Origin: Dietzia lutea
GTDB lineage: Bacteria; Actinomycetota; Actinomycetes; Mycobacteriales; Mycobacteriaceae
DNA: 64,000 nt
Direction of reading: 5' to 3'
Assembly: GCF_003096075.1 (NCBI RefSeq)
Contig: NZ_CP015449.1
Location: forward strand, 1,488,001 to 1,552,000
Under the pieces are notes generated by a model that saw only the letters and a program-made list of their open reading frames with translations, was not told where the DNA came from and ran no database searches. Both the position numbers and the translations under genes were made by a program. Below are positions 27,756 to 35,786 of this stretch, one piece after another; within the stretch, counting starts at the first letter, position 1; every line of letters starts with the position of its first letter.

Positions 27756-27910
27756 TTCTACGCTCACGTGTTCGGCACCACAAGGGCTACGTCGGGAGAC
27801 CCGCTACAGATCACGCATCGGCAACGACGCTTCGTGGACTCGAGATTTATGGGACCCTCATTAGTCGATCGGGGGAGACCGCCCGACGCACCGGAGTTCG
27901 GAGGCTCACC

Positions 27911-28480
27911 ATGTCCAAGTCAATCGCTTACGTCGGCGCTCTGGCCGCCGCACTGCTCGTCGCCTCGGCGGGTACCGCAGCAGCTCAGAGCTCCGATCCT
28001 GCGGACACCGGCTCGATCCCGGGCTCCGCGGCCGCCGATGGCGAGAACGGTACGGGTGCCGAGAGCGGTGCCGGCGCCGAGGACGGCGGGACCGGCCAGC
28101 TGGGCGAACTCGGTGAGTTGCTGCCCGGCTCGGTCACGGGCTCGCTGCCCGGTTATGCCTCCGGGCCGCTGGGCTCCGCGGCGACCTTCGCCTGCAACGC
28201 CGGCAGCGCCGCCGGGCTGGCCGCGAATGCGATCGGCGCACCGCTGCAGGTGCCGGTCGGCGTGATCTGCGCGGTCCTCAACCCGGCTGCCCGGTCCGCA
28301 GACGCTCTGCTGGCGGGAGACGTCGATGGATCGGTCAGCGCGGTCCTCGGCGGTGTGCCGCTCGTGGGCGGCTCGCTGGCGGATCAGCTCGAGACCTCCT
28401 CGGCCACCGAGTCGGTCGAGGGATCGGTGGGCGAGCAGCCCGGCTCGCTGACCGAGACGTCGTTGTCGCCCGCGAACTGA
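27911..28480 (+). CDS. Secreted Gly/Ser/Ala-rich protein of unknown function
   Basis: This 189-residue precursor has a clear Sec signal peptide (SKSIAYVGALAAALLVASAGTAAAQ, cleavage near residue 26). An acidic low-complexity stretch follows (DGENGTGAESGAGAEDGG), then a neutral region with two Cys spaced about 25 residues apart (TFACNAGSAAG... and VGVICAVLNPAARSADALLAGD). I recognise no family; the Cys pair may form a disulfide outside the cell. The ATG has GGAGG 6 nt upstream. Short tandem repeats and a terminator hairpin follow directly after the stop. Confidence 0.7.
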   Translation: MSKSIAYVGALAAALLVASAGTAAAQSSDPADTGSIPGSAAADGENGTGAESGAGAEDGGTGQLGELGELLPGSVTGSLPGYASGPLGSAATFACNAGSAAGLAANAIGAPLQVPVGVICAVLNPAARSADALLAGDVDGSVSAVLGGVPLVGGSLADQLETSSATESVEGSVGEQPGSLTETSLSPAN

Positions 28481-28560
28481 GCCGCGGCGGCGCCTGACAG
28501 CACGCGGCGGCGCCTGACAGCACGCGGCGGCGCCTGACAGCACGCGGCGGCGCCTGACAG
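28481..28560. repeat. Four tandem copies of a 20-bp unit
   Basis: A 20-bp unit ending in GGCGGCGCCTGACAG is repeated four times head to tail; the last three copies are identical and the first differs at two positions. The repeats lie between two convergent stop codons. Each copy carries CCTGACAG, which can pair with the CTGTCAGG arm at 28573-28580, so every copy is a potential left arm of a terminator hairpin. Confidence 0.9.
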
Positions 28561-28581
28561 CGCCTGACCGCGCTGTCAGGC
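28552..28581. terminator. Bidirectional terminator hairpin
   Basis: An 11-bp perfect stem (GCCTGACAGCG, 28552-28562, with 28571-28581) and an 8-nt loop lie between the secreted-protein gene and the convergent MmcQ/YjbR gene. The right arm includes the stop codon of the latter. No U-run follows, as is common in GC-rich actinobacteria. Confidence 0.65.
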
Positions 28582-28965
28582 CCGCTGGCCGCGGCCGAAG
28601 GTCTCCGGCTCGACGGGCTGCTGGTCCTTCGGCAGCCCGGCCACGACGAGTCGGTAGGACTCGGTGACGAGCTCGGCGACCATCTCGGCGGTCAGCGTGC
28701 CGCCCGGGTACAGCGAGATCCAGTGCTGCTTGTTCATGTGGTAACCGGGCGTGATGTCGGCATGGGCGGCGCGTAGGGACATCGAGTCCGACGGCAACGC
28801 CTTGAGGACCACCTGGGGCTCGCCCTCGACCTCGGCGTGGAACATGAACATCTTGCCGCGGACCTTGAACACGTCGTAGTCCGGGCCGAACGGGAACTCC
28901 AGGGTGGACGTCGGCAGCTCGCGCGCCCGCGCGGCCGCGCACCTCTGGAGTTCCCGTCCGTTCAT
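28576..28965 (-). CDS. MmcQ/YjbR family protein
   Basis: This 129-residue protein matches the MmcQ/YjbR fold: TLEFPFGPDYDVFKVRGKMFMFHAEVEGEPQVVLKALP (about 21-58), then HADITPGYHMNKQHWISLYPGGTLTAEMVAELVTESYRLVVAGLP. The fold resembles CyaY-like DNA-binding proteins, but the role of the family is uncertain. The start overlaps the stop of the siderophore synthetase gene by 4 nt, so it is probably the last gene of the iron-regulated biosynthetic operon. Whether it has a role in siderophore metabolism is unknown. Confidence 0.9.
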   Translation of the reverse strand: MNGRELQRCAAARARELPTSTLEFPFGPDYDVFKVRGKMFMFHAEVEGEPQVVLKALPSDSMSLRAAHADITPGYHMNKQHWISLYPGGTLTAEMVAELVTESYRLVVAGLPKDQQPVEPETFGRGQRA

Positions 28966-31559
28966 GCGGTCGACGCTACCGTCACCCCACGGGTGTCGGG
29001 TTGTGCTGCCGACACGGCGCCCGCCTCGCCGCGGACGCCGGGACCTGTCGCCTCGTCGACCGCCTCCCCGAACCGCGCCGCCAGCGGGTTCGCCAGGGTG
29101 CCCGCGAACTGCAGAGATCCGGCCTGGTCGGTCAGGTCCACCATCTGCTTGGTGTTGCGCAACTGCAGCCGGTTGAGGCACGAGTGCTTGAACCGTGGGG
29201 AGAACAGCGCCTCCCACGTGGGACGGTGCACCTCGCCGTCGTCGCCCGCCCCACCACGCCCGCCCGCGTCGTCGCCCGCGTCACCAGGGGCGAGCACCTC
29301 CAGGCACCGGCGCGTCTCGTCCCAGAACGCCGCGGCGTCGAGCACGCCGGCGGCGTCGAGGATCGCGGCGAGGTGGCGCAGCACCCCGTCCATCACGTCG
29401 GTCTGGATGCTCAGGGCGGCGGTCTCGGCGTCCACGACGTGACGGACGCGCTCGATGCCGTCGGGCAGCGGCAGGTCGCGGACCATCGCGACCTCCTCGC
29501 CGATGTCCTTGAACAGCGCGCGCCGCGGCGTGTGGTCGGGGCCCAGCACGACGATGACGTTCTCGCCGTGCGGCATGAACACGAGCCCGTGCGCGAGGAG
29601 GCACCGCGCGACCGGCAGCACGTAGGCGTCGAGCAGCGCGCGGAGCCACGTGCGGGCGTCGTGGCCGGAGCGCTCGAGGTGTTCGACGGCGAGGGCACGC
29701 CCGTGCAGGTCCACGTGCAGCATCGAGGCCAGCGTGACGGCCCGCTCGCCGTCGGCCAGCCGGGGGACCGGACTCTCCCGCCACAGTGCGGCGATCATCT
29801 TGGTGTGCGGACCCTCGTCGGACACGCCCGCGGCGGCCGCCCGGTGATAGGCGTCGCCGGTGTAGCCGACCGCGGCGACCTCGCGCAGGATCCCGAAGTC
29901 GAGCGCCCGTAGGACGGGGTCGGAGTCGACGATCCCGGCCACCCAGTCGTTGACCGCGGGGGTGTCGTGCATGTATTTCGGCGACAGGCCGCGGGTGAAG
30001 CCCATGTTCTGCACGGCCAGGGCGGTCTTGACATAGCCGCGGTCGGGGCGGGTGACGTCGAAGAACGTGCGCACGGACTGCTGGGGCCGGTATTCGCTGT
30101 CGGACTCGCCGAGGTACACCAGGTCGCGGCGGGCGAGGTCGGGGGCGAACGCCACCGCGATCTTGTGCTCCCACTGCCACGGGTGGACGGGCAGGACGCG
30201 GTATCCGGCGGGGTCGAGCCCGAGCGCGCGCAGGCGGTCGTCGCACCGCTCGAGGGCCTCGGCGCCGAACTCACGGGTGTAGAGCTCGCGCTCGTCGAGG
30301 CCGGCGACGGTGGCCAGGTGGCTGAGGTCGCGGCGCGCGGCGAGCCACACCAGCCGGACCGTCGAGCGGGACTCCGGCGTGTAGTGGTGCCGGTCGGTCA
30401 GTCCGAGGCCCACGCGTCCGTTGTTGGCGACGAAGCCGGGGTGGCCCTCGGTCATCGCCCCTTCGACCTCCTGGAGACCGGACTCGGCGAGCTGCTGCGC
30501 GGGCCGGTCGCGGTGGTGCAGGCAGAACGCGGCCGAGCCGAGCGTCGCGGCGATCTCCTCGAGGTAGACGCCGAGCAGCGTCTCCGGGATGTCCAGTTCC
30601 GGCGCGAGCGCGATGATGAGCTCCTGCGCGTCCGGTTCCGCCGACGCGCCGCCGACCTCGCGACGCAGCGACGCCTCGTCGATCACCCAGTGCTCCAGCG
30701 GCAGCACGCGGGCGCGGAACGACCACCGCTCGTCGCCGGCGCGGACCGTGTAGGTGTCCGTCGCGGCGTCGTGGACGGGCGCGAGGAGCCGTTCGTGGGA
30801 GAACTCGGCGAGGGCCTTGACGCACAGGTGACGGTGGGCGCGGCGCATGGCGTGTCCGGTGAGATGAGCGTGGCCGGTCAGGTGGGGGCGTCCGTGCCCG
30901 GCGTGGGTATCCGACGGCGACGACGACGAGATCACCCGCGTCCCGGCACCGATCTCCGACTCGCGGAACGCGTCGGCACCACAGAACGAGAGCAGTGCCG
31001 TCTTGTCGGGCAGGTCGACGGGGCCCGCCTCGTGGAAGCCGGCGCGGGCGTTGAGCCGGTGCACGGCCGTGTTCCGGATGTCGGGCTCCACGACCACCCG
31101 GCGGGCCGGCGAGCCGCCGATCATCGGGATCGCGAACGCCGTCTCGCAGATGGCGCCCATGACCGCGGCCGTGGTGCCGGGGACCGGGGTGCGGGTCGGC
31201 GCGACGAGCAGGTGCATGCCGAGGTCGCCGGGTTCGTGCGGGTACCGGCCGTTGAGCTCGACCTCGGCGGGGTCGTAGAACACGGCCAGGCCGGCGCGGA
31301 GGCCGTCGATGCGGACGATGAGCACCCGGCGGTGCGGGTCCGACGACCAGTCGGCGAGAAACTCCTCGACCTCCGCCGGCGTCGCTCCCTGCATACCCCA
31401 GTAGGCCGAGCTCGGATGGTCGAGCCAGGCATGCAGCGTGCGGAGGGTGTCTGTGCTGTCTGTGCTGCTTCCGAGGGAGAGCGGCTCGAGCGTGACGATC
31501 CCGGCCGGGGTGTGGACTGTGCTGACCGGGGTAGGAACTGTGCTGACGGGGTGGCTCAT
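28962..31559 (-). CDS. GNAT acyltransferase fused to an IucA/IucC (NIS) siderophore synthetase
   Basis: This 865-residue fusion carries out the last two steps of hydroxamate siderophore assembly. Residues about 20-205 form an AlcB/IucB-type GNAT domain (LDHPSSAYWGMQGATPAEVEEFLADW, GDLGMHLLVAPT, RRVVVEPDIRNTAVHRLNARAGF) expected to acylate the N-hydroxylated amine. Residues about 250-840 form the NIS synthetase (EGHPGFVANNGRVGLG, LPVHPWQWEHKIAVAFAPDL, SVRTFFDVTRPDRGYVKTALAVQNMGFTRGLSPKYM, VFMPHGENVIVVLG, RLQLRNTKQMVDL). Streptomyces encodes these as separate DesC and DesD. The start overlaps the monooxygenase stop by 4 nt. Expression is probably controlled by the IdeR-type box upstream of the operon. 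A desferrioxamine-like product is inferred. Confidence 0.92.
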   Translation of the reverse strand: MSHPVSTVPTPVSTVHTPAGIVTLEPLSLGSSTDSTDTLRTLHAWLDHPSSAYWGMQGATPAEVEEFLADWSSDPHRRVLIVRIDGLRAGLAVFYDPAEVELNGRYPHEPGDLGMHLLVAPTRTPVPGTTAAVMGAICETAFAIPMIGGSPARRVVVEPDIRNTAVHRLNARAGFHEAGPVDLPDKTALLSFCGADAFRESEIGAGTRVISSSSPSDTHAGHGRPHLTGHAHLTGHAMRRAHRHLCVKALAEFSHERLLAPVHDAATDTYTVRAGDERWSFRARVLPLEHWVIDEASLRREVGGASAEPDAQELIIALAPELDIPETLLGVYLEEIAATLGSAAFCLHHRDRPAQQLAESGLQEVEGAMTEGHPGFVANNGRVGLGLTDRHHYTPESRSTVRLVWLAARRDLSHLATVAGLDERELYTREFGAEALERCDDRLRALGLDPAGYRVLPVHPWQWEHKIAVAFAPDLARRDLVYLGESDSEYRPQQSVRTFFDVTRPDRGYVKTALAVQNMGFTRGLSPKYMHDTPAVNDWVAGIVDSDPVLRALDFGILREVAAVGYTGDAYHRAAAAGVSDEGPHTKMIAALWRESPVPRLADGERAVTLASMLHVDLHGRALAVEHLERSGHDARTWLRALLDAYVLPVARCLLAHGLVFMPHGENVIVVLGPDHTPRRALFKDIGEEVAMVRDLPLPDGIERVRHVVDAETAALSIQTDVMDGVLRHLAAILDAAGVLDAAAFWDETRRCLEVLAPGDAGDDAGGRGGAGDDGEVHRPTWEALFSPRFKHSCLNRLQLRNTKQMVDLTDQAGSLQFAGTLANPLAARFGEAVDEATGPGVRGEAGAVSAAQPDTRGVTVASTA

Positions 31560-32953
31560 CGTGCCTCCTGGTGCCGGGTGGTCGGCGAGTCGTGTGCGGG
31601 GGCGGGCTGGGCGGGGTCGGCACCGTCGGCAGGCGCGCCGAACTGCTGGAACGCGATCGACGTCTCGACCGGGTAGACCTCGCGCCCGCAGATCGAGCGC
31701 AGGATGACGCTGTTGCGCATCGCCCCCATGCCCAGGTCCGGGGCGGTGAGCCCGTGCGTGTGCTCCTCCGCGTTCTGGACGTGGATCGTCGAGTGCGCCC
31801 GGTCGACGGTGTGGTCGCGGGCCACGCGGTACCGACCCCGCTCGTCGCGGTCGATCTCGTCGGCGATTCCCTCCAGGAACCGCGGCGGCGTGGGGGAGTA
31901 GCCGGTCGCCAAGACCAGCCCGTCGGTGTGATGCGTCCAGAACCGGCCGGTGTCGGCGCAGCTCAGGTCGAGTCGCAGCGCGCCGGGCGGGTCGTCCGCA
32001 CGGGCCGCACCGACCGCACGGGCCGCGCCGTCCAGGGTGGTGGCCGCCGCGAGCAGGCCGCTGGCGAGGCCGTGGACCGAGCGGCGGTACAGCAGATCGT
32101 GGATCTCGTTGATGAGGTCGGCGTTGATGCCCTTGTACAGCGAGCGCTGCTCCCTCAGCATCCGGTCGCGCTGATCCGCGGGCAGCGCGTAGAAGTGGTC
32201 GATGTATTCCGGCGACGTCATCTCCAACGTGAGCTTGGTGTACTCCATCGGGAAGAACCGCGGGGACCTCGTCACCCAGTCGATGCGTGGGCCGTCGACG
32301 CCGGCGGACGAAAGCAGGTCGTGGTAGATCTCCGCGGCCGACTGGCCACTGCCCACCACCGTCACCGATCCCAGCGACAGCAGTTCGTCCCGCCGGTGCA
32401 GGTAATCGCTCGCGTGGAGCGCCACCGACCCGTCACCGTCCAGCGGCTCCCGGTCGATCGGCGCCCACGGGGCCGTCCCGATCCCCAGCACCAGGTGCCG
32501 GGTGCGGTAGGTCTCGGTGCCCTCCGGGGTGATGGCCGTGACCCGGTAGACGGGGGCCTCGTCGTCGTCGCCCCGTTCTTCTCGTCGGACGTCGACCACC
32601 TCCCGGCCCCAGCGCAGGCCGCCGACCCGTTCGGACGCCCAGCGGCAGTAGGCGTCGTACTCCGCGCGCAGCGGCTGGAAGTCTTCACGGATGTAGAAGG
32701 GGTACAGGCGCCCGATCTGCTTGAGGTAGTTCAGGAACGAGTACGGCGACGTCGGGTCGGCGAGCGTCACCAGGTCGGCCAGGAACGGCACCTGGATGGT
32801 GGCGTCGTCGAACATCAGCCCGTGGTACCACGCGAAGCCGTCGCGGGCGTCGAGGAAGACCGCGTCCAACCCCAGCGGCTCGGCCAGGCACGCCAGACCC
32901 AGGTTGAACGGGCCGATCCCCACGCCCAGCAGGTCGTGGACCTCCCCCGTCAC
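31556..32953 (-). CDS. desB: L-lysine/diamine N-hydroxylase (SidA/IucD/DesB family)
   Basis: This 465-residue FAD/NADPH-dependent monooxygenase hydroxylates the terminal amine of lysine, ornithine or a diamine for siderophore synthesis. The FAD site is LGVGIGPFNLGLACLAEPLGLDAVFLD at the N-terminus, with the substrate-side GLMFDDATIQVPFLADLVTLADPTSPYSFLNYL. The NADPH site is VTVVGSGQSAAEIYHDLL, and the late ATGYSPTPP and HTHGLTAPDLGMGAMRNSVIL segments are typical. With a decarboxylase upstream, cadaverine (or putrescine) is the likely substrate. The GTG start overlaps the decarboxylase stop (GTGA). Confidence 0.93.
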   Translation of the reverse strand: MTGEVHDLLGVGIGPFNLGLACLAEPLGLDAVFLDARDGFAWYHGLMFDDATIQVPFLADLVTLADPTSPYSFLNYLKQIGRLYPFYIREDFQPLRAEYDAYCRWASERVGGLRWGREVVDVRREERGDDDEAPVYRVTAITPEGTETYRTRHLVLGIGTAPWAPIDREPLDGDGSVALHASDYLHRRDELLSLGSVTVVGSGQSAAEIYHDLLSSAGVDGPRIDWVTRSPRFFPMEYTKLTLEMTSPEYIDHFYALPADQRDRMLREQRSLYKGINADLINEIHDLLYRRSVHGLASGLLAAATTLDGAARAVGAARADDPPGALRLDLSCADTGRFWTHHTDGLVLATGYSPTPPRFLEGIADEIDRDERGRYRVARDHTVDRAHSTIHVQNAEEHTHGLTAPDLGMGAMRNSVILRSICGREVYPVETSIAFQQFGAPADGADPAQPAPAHDSPTTRHQEAR

Positions 32954-34449
32954 GTCAGCACCCCCGCGGTCGTGGCCTCGCGCATCCCGGCGGCCAGGTA
33001 CCGGGCGGCGGTACGGACGTCGGCCAGGACGGCGGCGACGTCCTCGTCGGCGAGAGTGGGGTCGAGGACGGTCAGCTTGAGGCACGGTCGCCCGTCCACG
33101 ACGGTCGCGGCGACCAGCGAGCGGCCCGCTGCGAAGAGGGCGTCCCGGATCGGGCGGACCAGCGCGTCCGACTCGTCGTCGGAGACGGGGCGACCGTCCG
33201 CGCCGGCCGGGCGGGGGCGGAACAGCACCGTCGACAGGGCCGGCACGCGGACCAGTTCGAGCTCGGCGTCCGCGTCGACGGTGCGGCCGATGCGCGCCGC
33301 GACGTCGATCGCGCCGTCCAGCAGCCGGCCGATTCCGTCGGCGCCCATCACCCGCAGGGTCATCCACAGCTTGAGCGCGTCGAAGCGCCGGGTCGTCTGC
33401 AGGGACTTGTCCACCGCGTGGTCGTCACCGTCGGCGGGGTTGAGGTAGTCCGCGCTCACCGTGGAGTGTCGGAAGCCGGAGCCGTCGCGGAGCAGCAGCG
33501 CCGACGCGGCGACCGGCAGGAAGAAGGTCTTGTGGAAGTCCACGGTCACCGAGTCCGCCAGGTCGACCCCGTCGAGGAGGTCGCGGCGGGTGGGGGAGAC
33601 CAGTAGCCCGCCGCCGTACGCGGCGTCCACGTGCATCCACACGTCGTGGCGGCGGCAGACCTCGCCGACCGCGCGCAGCGGGTCGATCGCGCCGTGGTCC
33701 GTGGTGCCGGCGAGGGCCACGACGGCCGCGACCTCGTGCCCGGCGTCCGCCAAGGTGGACAGCATGCGGTCGAGGGTGGCCGGATCCATCCGGTCGCCGT
33801 CGCCGGGCAGCGTCACCACGGCGTCCGGGGCCAGGCCCAGCAGGCGCGCGGCCTTGACCACGCTGAGATGGGCGTGCTCGCCGGTGACGATCCGCAGGCC
33901 CGGCAGCCGCGCGCAGCGGTCGCCGGTGTCGTCGCCCCCCGGCGCCGGCCGGCTGAGCCGGTCCTCGCGGGCGGTGAACAGGCCCTGGAGGTTGGACGCG
34001 GTGCCGCCGGTCGTGAACACCCCGTCGGGACGCCCGGACCCGTCGAACCCGATGAGGTCGGTGACCCAGTGGATGAGCTTCTGCTCGATGAGGCACGCGG
34101 ACGTGCCCTGGTCCCACGTCTCCACGGCGGTGTTCACCGATGTCGCCAGGGCCTCGGCGGCGACGGCGGGGATCGTGATGGGACAGTTCAGGTGCGCGAG
34201 GTATCGCGGATGGTGGTAGCCCACGGCGTGGTCGAGGTACAGCTCACGGACCTCCTCGAGCGCCTTGTCGAGGGTGCCGAGCGGGGCGGACAGGTCGACG
34301 GCCGCGGTCTGCGCGGCCAACGCCGACGGAGACGCCGGGGATCGCGGCGTGGTCCGACCGTCGAGGTACCGGCTGACCTCGGCGGTCGCCGCCGCCAGGG
34401 CCGCGGCGTGGGCCTCCCGGTTCTCGCTGCTCAACAATGGATCGTTCAC
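32950..34449 (-). CDS. desA: PLP-dependent decarboxylase (DesA-like, group II)
   Basis: This 499-residue enzyme belongs to the pyridoxal-5-phosphate group II decarboxylases. Signatures are HHPRYLAHLNCPITIPAVAAEAL (about 79-101), FTTGGTASNLQGLFTARE, GEHAHLSVVKAARLLGL, WMHVDAAYGGG, and DFHKTFFLP with the Schiff-base Lys. At the head of a siderophore operon it probably makes cadaverine from lysine, as DesA does; ornithine or diaminobutyrate remain possible. The intergenic region upstream carries an IdeR/DtxR-type box reading toward this gene, so iron repression is expected. Confidence 0.92.
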   Translation of the reverse strand: MNDPLLSSENREAHAAALAAATAEVSRYLDGRTTPRSPASPSALAAQTAAVDLSAPLGTLDKALEEVRELYLDHAVGYHHPRYLAHLNCPITIPAVAAEALATSVNTAVETWDQGTSACLIEQKLIHWVTDLIGFDGSGRPDGVFTTGGTASNLQGLFTAREDRLSRPAPGGDDTGDRCARLPGLRIVTGEHAHLSVVKAARLLGLAPDAVVTLPGDGDRMDPATLDRMLSTLADAGHEVAAVVALAGTTDHGAIDPLRAVGEVCRRHDVWMHVDAAYGGGLLVSPTRRDLLDGVDLADSVTVDFHKTFFLPVAASALLLRDGSGFRHSTVSADYLNPADGDDHAVDKSLQTTRRFDALKLWMTLRVMGADGIGRLLDGAIDVAARIGRTVDADAELELVRVPALSTVLFRPRPAGADGRPVSDDESDALVRPIRDALFAAGRSLVAATVVDGRPCLKLTVLDPTLADEDVAAVLADVRTAARYLAAGMREATTAGVLT

Positions 34450-34494
34450 TGGTACTCCGACCTACTCGGGGACTTCGGTACCGGCGAACGCTAA

Positions 34495-34513
34495 GCAGGT
34501 TAGGCTTACCTAA
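34495..34513 (-). promoter_or_regulatory. IdeR/DtxR iron box of the siderophore biosynthesis operon
   Basis: On the minus strand TTAGGTAAGCCTAACCTGC matches 16 of 19 positions of the DtxR/IdeR consensus TWAGGTTAGSCTAACCTWA. It lies 46 nt upstream of the decarboxylase start, a promoter-proximal position suited to iron-dependent repression. Confidence 0.85.
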
Positions 34514-34616
34514 ACAACCGTTGGGTGAGATGAATCACTTTCTCGCTCAACGAATATGGAAATCTTTCTCGTGACCCTTGCGTTATGGCGCGCCTCGCCT
34601 CTACTGTGGCGCCTGG

Positions 34617-34635
34617 CCAGGTTAGCCAAGCCTAA
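34617..34635 (+). promoter_or_regulatory. IdeR/DtxR iron box of the siderophore uptake operon
   Basis: CCAGGTTAGCCAAGCCTAA matches 15 of 19 consensus positions and lies 37 nt before the start of the binding-protein gene. Together with the box at 34495-34513 it gives each divergent operon its own iron switch. Confidence 0.8.
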
Positions 34636-34671
34636 CTAGCCAAAGCGATCGTTTCAGTGGACGGAGATCCC

Positions 34672-35781
34672 ATGACTGCACCCGCCCGGCGTTCCCGACT
34701 CGAGGCGGCGGTGTCCGACACGGCCCGCCCGAGGGCCCGGGCGGTGCTGTTCGTACTCACCGCGATCGCCGCGCTGCTGGCCCTGCTCGCGGGCTGTTCG
34801 ACGGGATCCGTCGACGGGGGCGGCGAGTCTGCCGACACGACCGGCGTCGAGCGGCAGGGCGAGTTCCCGCGCACCATCACCCACGCCTACGGCGAGACGG
34901 AGATCCCGGAGGCCCCGCAGCGCGTCGCCACGATCTCCTGGGTCAACGCGGACGTCTCCCTGGCGCTGGGCGTCGTCCCGGTCGGCATGCCCCGTAACTC
35001 GTTCGGGGCCAACGCCAACGGTTCGACCGACTGGTTCGACGCCGAGCTCGAGGCGGTGGGTGGCGAGATGCCCGAGCTGTACTCCGAGACCGACGGCATC
35101 AACACCGAGGCGATCGCGGCGCTCGAGCCCGACCTCATCCTGGGGGCGTACTCCGGCATGACCGCCGAGGAGTACGAGACCCTGTCCAAGATCGCGCCGA
35201 CCATCGCGATGCCCGAGGGCGACGTGCCGTTCGGCACCGCCTGGCAGGACTCGACCCGACTGATCGGTGAGGCGCTCGGCCGCAGCGAGGCCGCCGAGGA
35301 GCTCATCACCGAGGTGGAGGGCCAGATCCAGCAGGTCGCCGAGGACAACCCGGCCATCGAGGGCACGACCTTCGTCTGGGCCACCGTCGACCCCGAGGCC
35401 GCGGAGAAGATCTACGCGTTCACCGACGTCGACAACCGCCCGCGCTTCCTCACCCAGCTCGGGATGGAGCAGGCCCCGGTCGTCGCCGAGGCCTCCAGCG
35501 GCTCGCCCGACCAGTTCGCCGTCACGTGGTCGCCCGAGCGCGCCGACGAGCTCGCCTCCGACATCCTCATCACCTACGCGACCTCGCCCGAGGTCCGGCA
35601 GGCCATCGAGTCCGACCCGCTGCTCGGCCGCATCCCCGCGGTCGAGGCCGGCCGGATGGTCGTCCAGACCGACGAGCAGCAGGTGCTGTCGATCTCCGCG
35701 TCCTCCCCGCTGAGCCTGCCGTGGGCCCTGGAGAACGTCGTCCCCGACATCCTCGCGGCCGCAGAGCAAGAGCAGGCCTGA
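34672..35781 (+). CDS. Iron-siderophore ABC transporter substrate-binding lipoprotein
   Basis: This 369-residue precursor has a long basic N-terminus and a hydrophobic stretch ending in the lipobox ALLAGC (about 43-48). The mature part is a FecB/FhuD-type binding protein: RTITHAYGETEIPEAPQRVATISWVNADVSLALGVVPVG, EAIAALEPDLILGAYSGMTAEEYETLSKIAPTIA, and a C-terminal ADELASDILITYATSPEVRQAIESDPLLGRIPAVEAGRM. It captures the ferric siderophore at the outer face of the membrane. The ATG was chosen because GGAG lies 5 nt upstream; a GTG five codons earlier precedes that site. The permease gene begins 5 nt after the stop. Confidence 0.93.
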   Translation: MTAPARRSRLEAAVSDTARPRARAVLFVLTAIAALLALLAGCSTGSVDGGGESADTTGVERQGEFPRTITHAYGETEIPEAPQRVATISWVNADVSLALGVVPVGMPRNSFGANANGSTDWFDAELEAVGGEMPELYSETDGINTEAIAALEPDLILGAYSGMTAEEYETLSKIAPTIAMPEGDVPFGTAWQDSTRLIGEALGRSEAAEELITEVEGQIQQVAEDNPAIEGTTFVWATVDPEAAEKIYAFTDVDNRPRFLTQLGMEQAPVVAEASSGSPDQFAVTWSPERADELASDILITYATSPEVRQAIESDPLLGRIPAVEAGRMVVQTDEQQVLSISASSPLSLPWALENVVPDILAAAEQEQA

Positions 35782-35786
35782 CGACT

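Noticed and set aside
28481-28560. CRISPR-like array
   Set aside because: The 20-bp units are directly adjacent with no spacers and no cas genes; this is a simple tandem repeat.
29967-31676. Long open frame opposite the siderophore synthetase gene
   Set aside because: Shadow of the GNAT-NIS coding sequence; no recognisable protein features.
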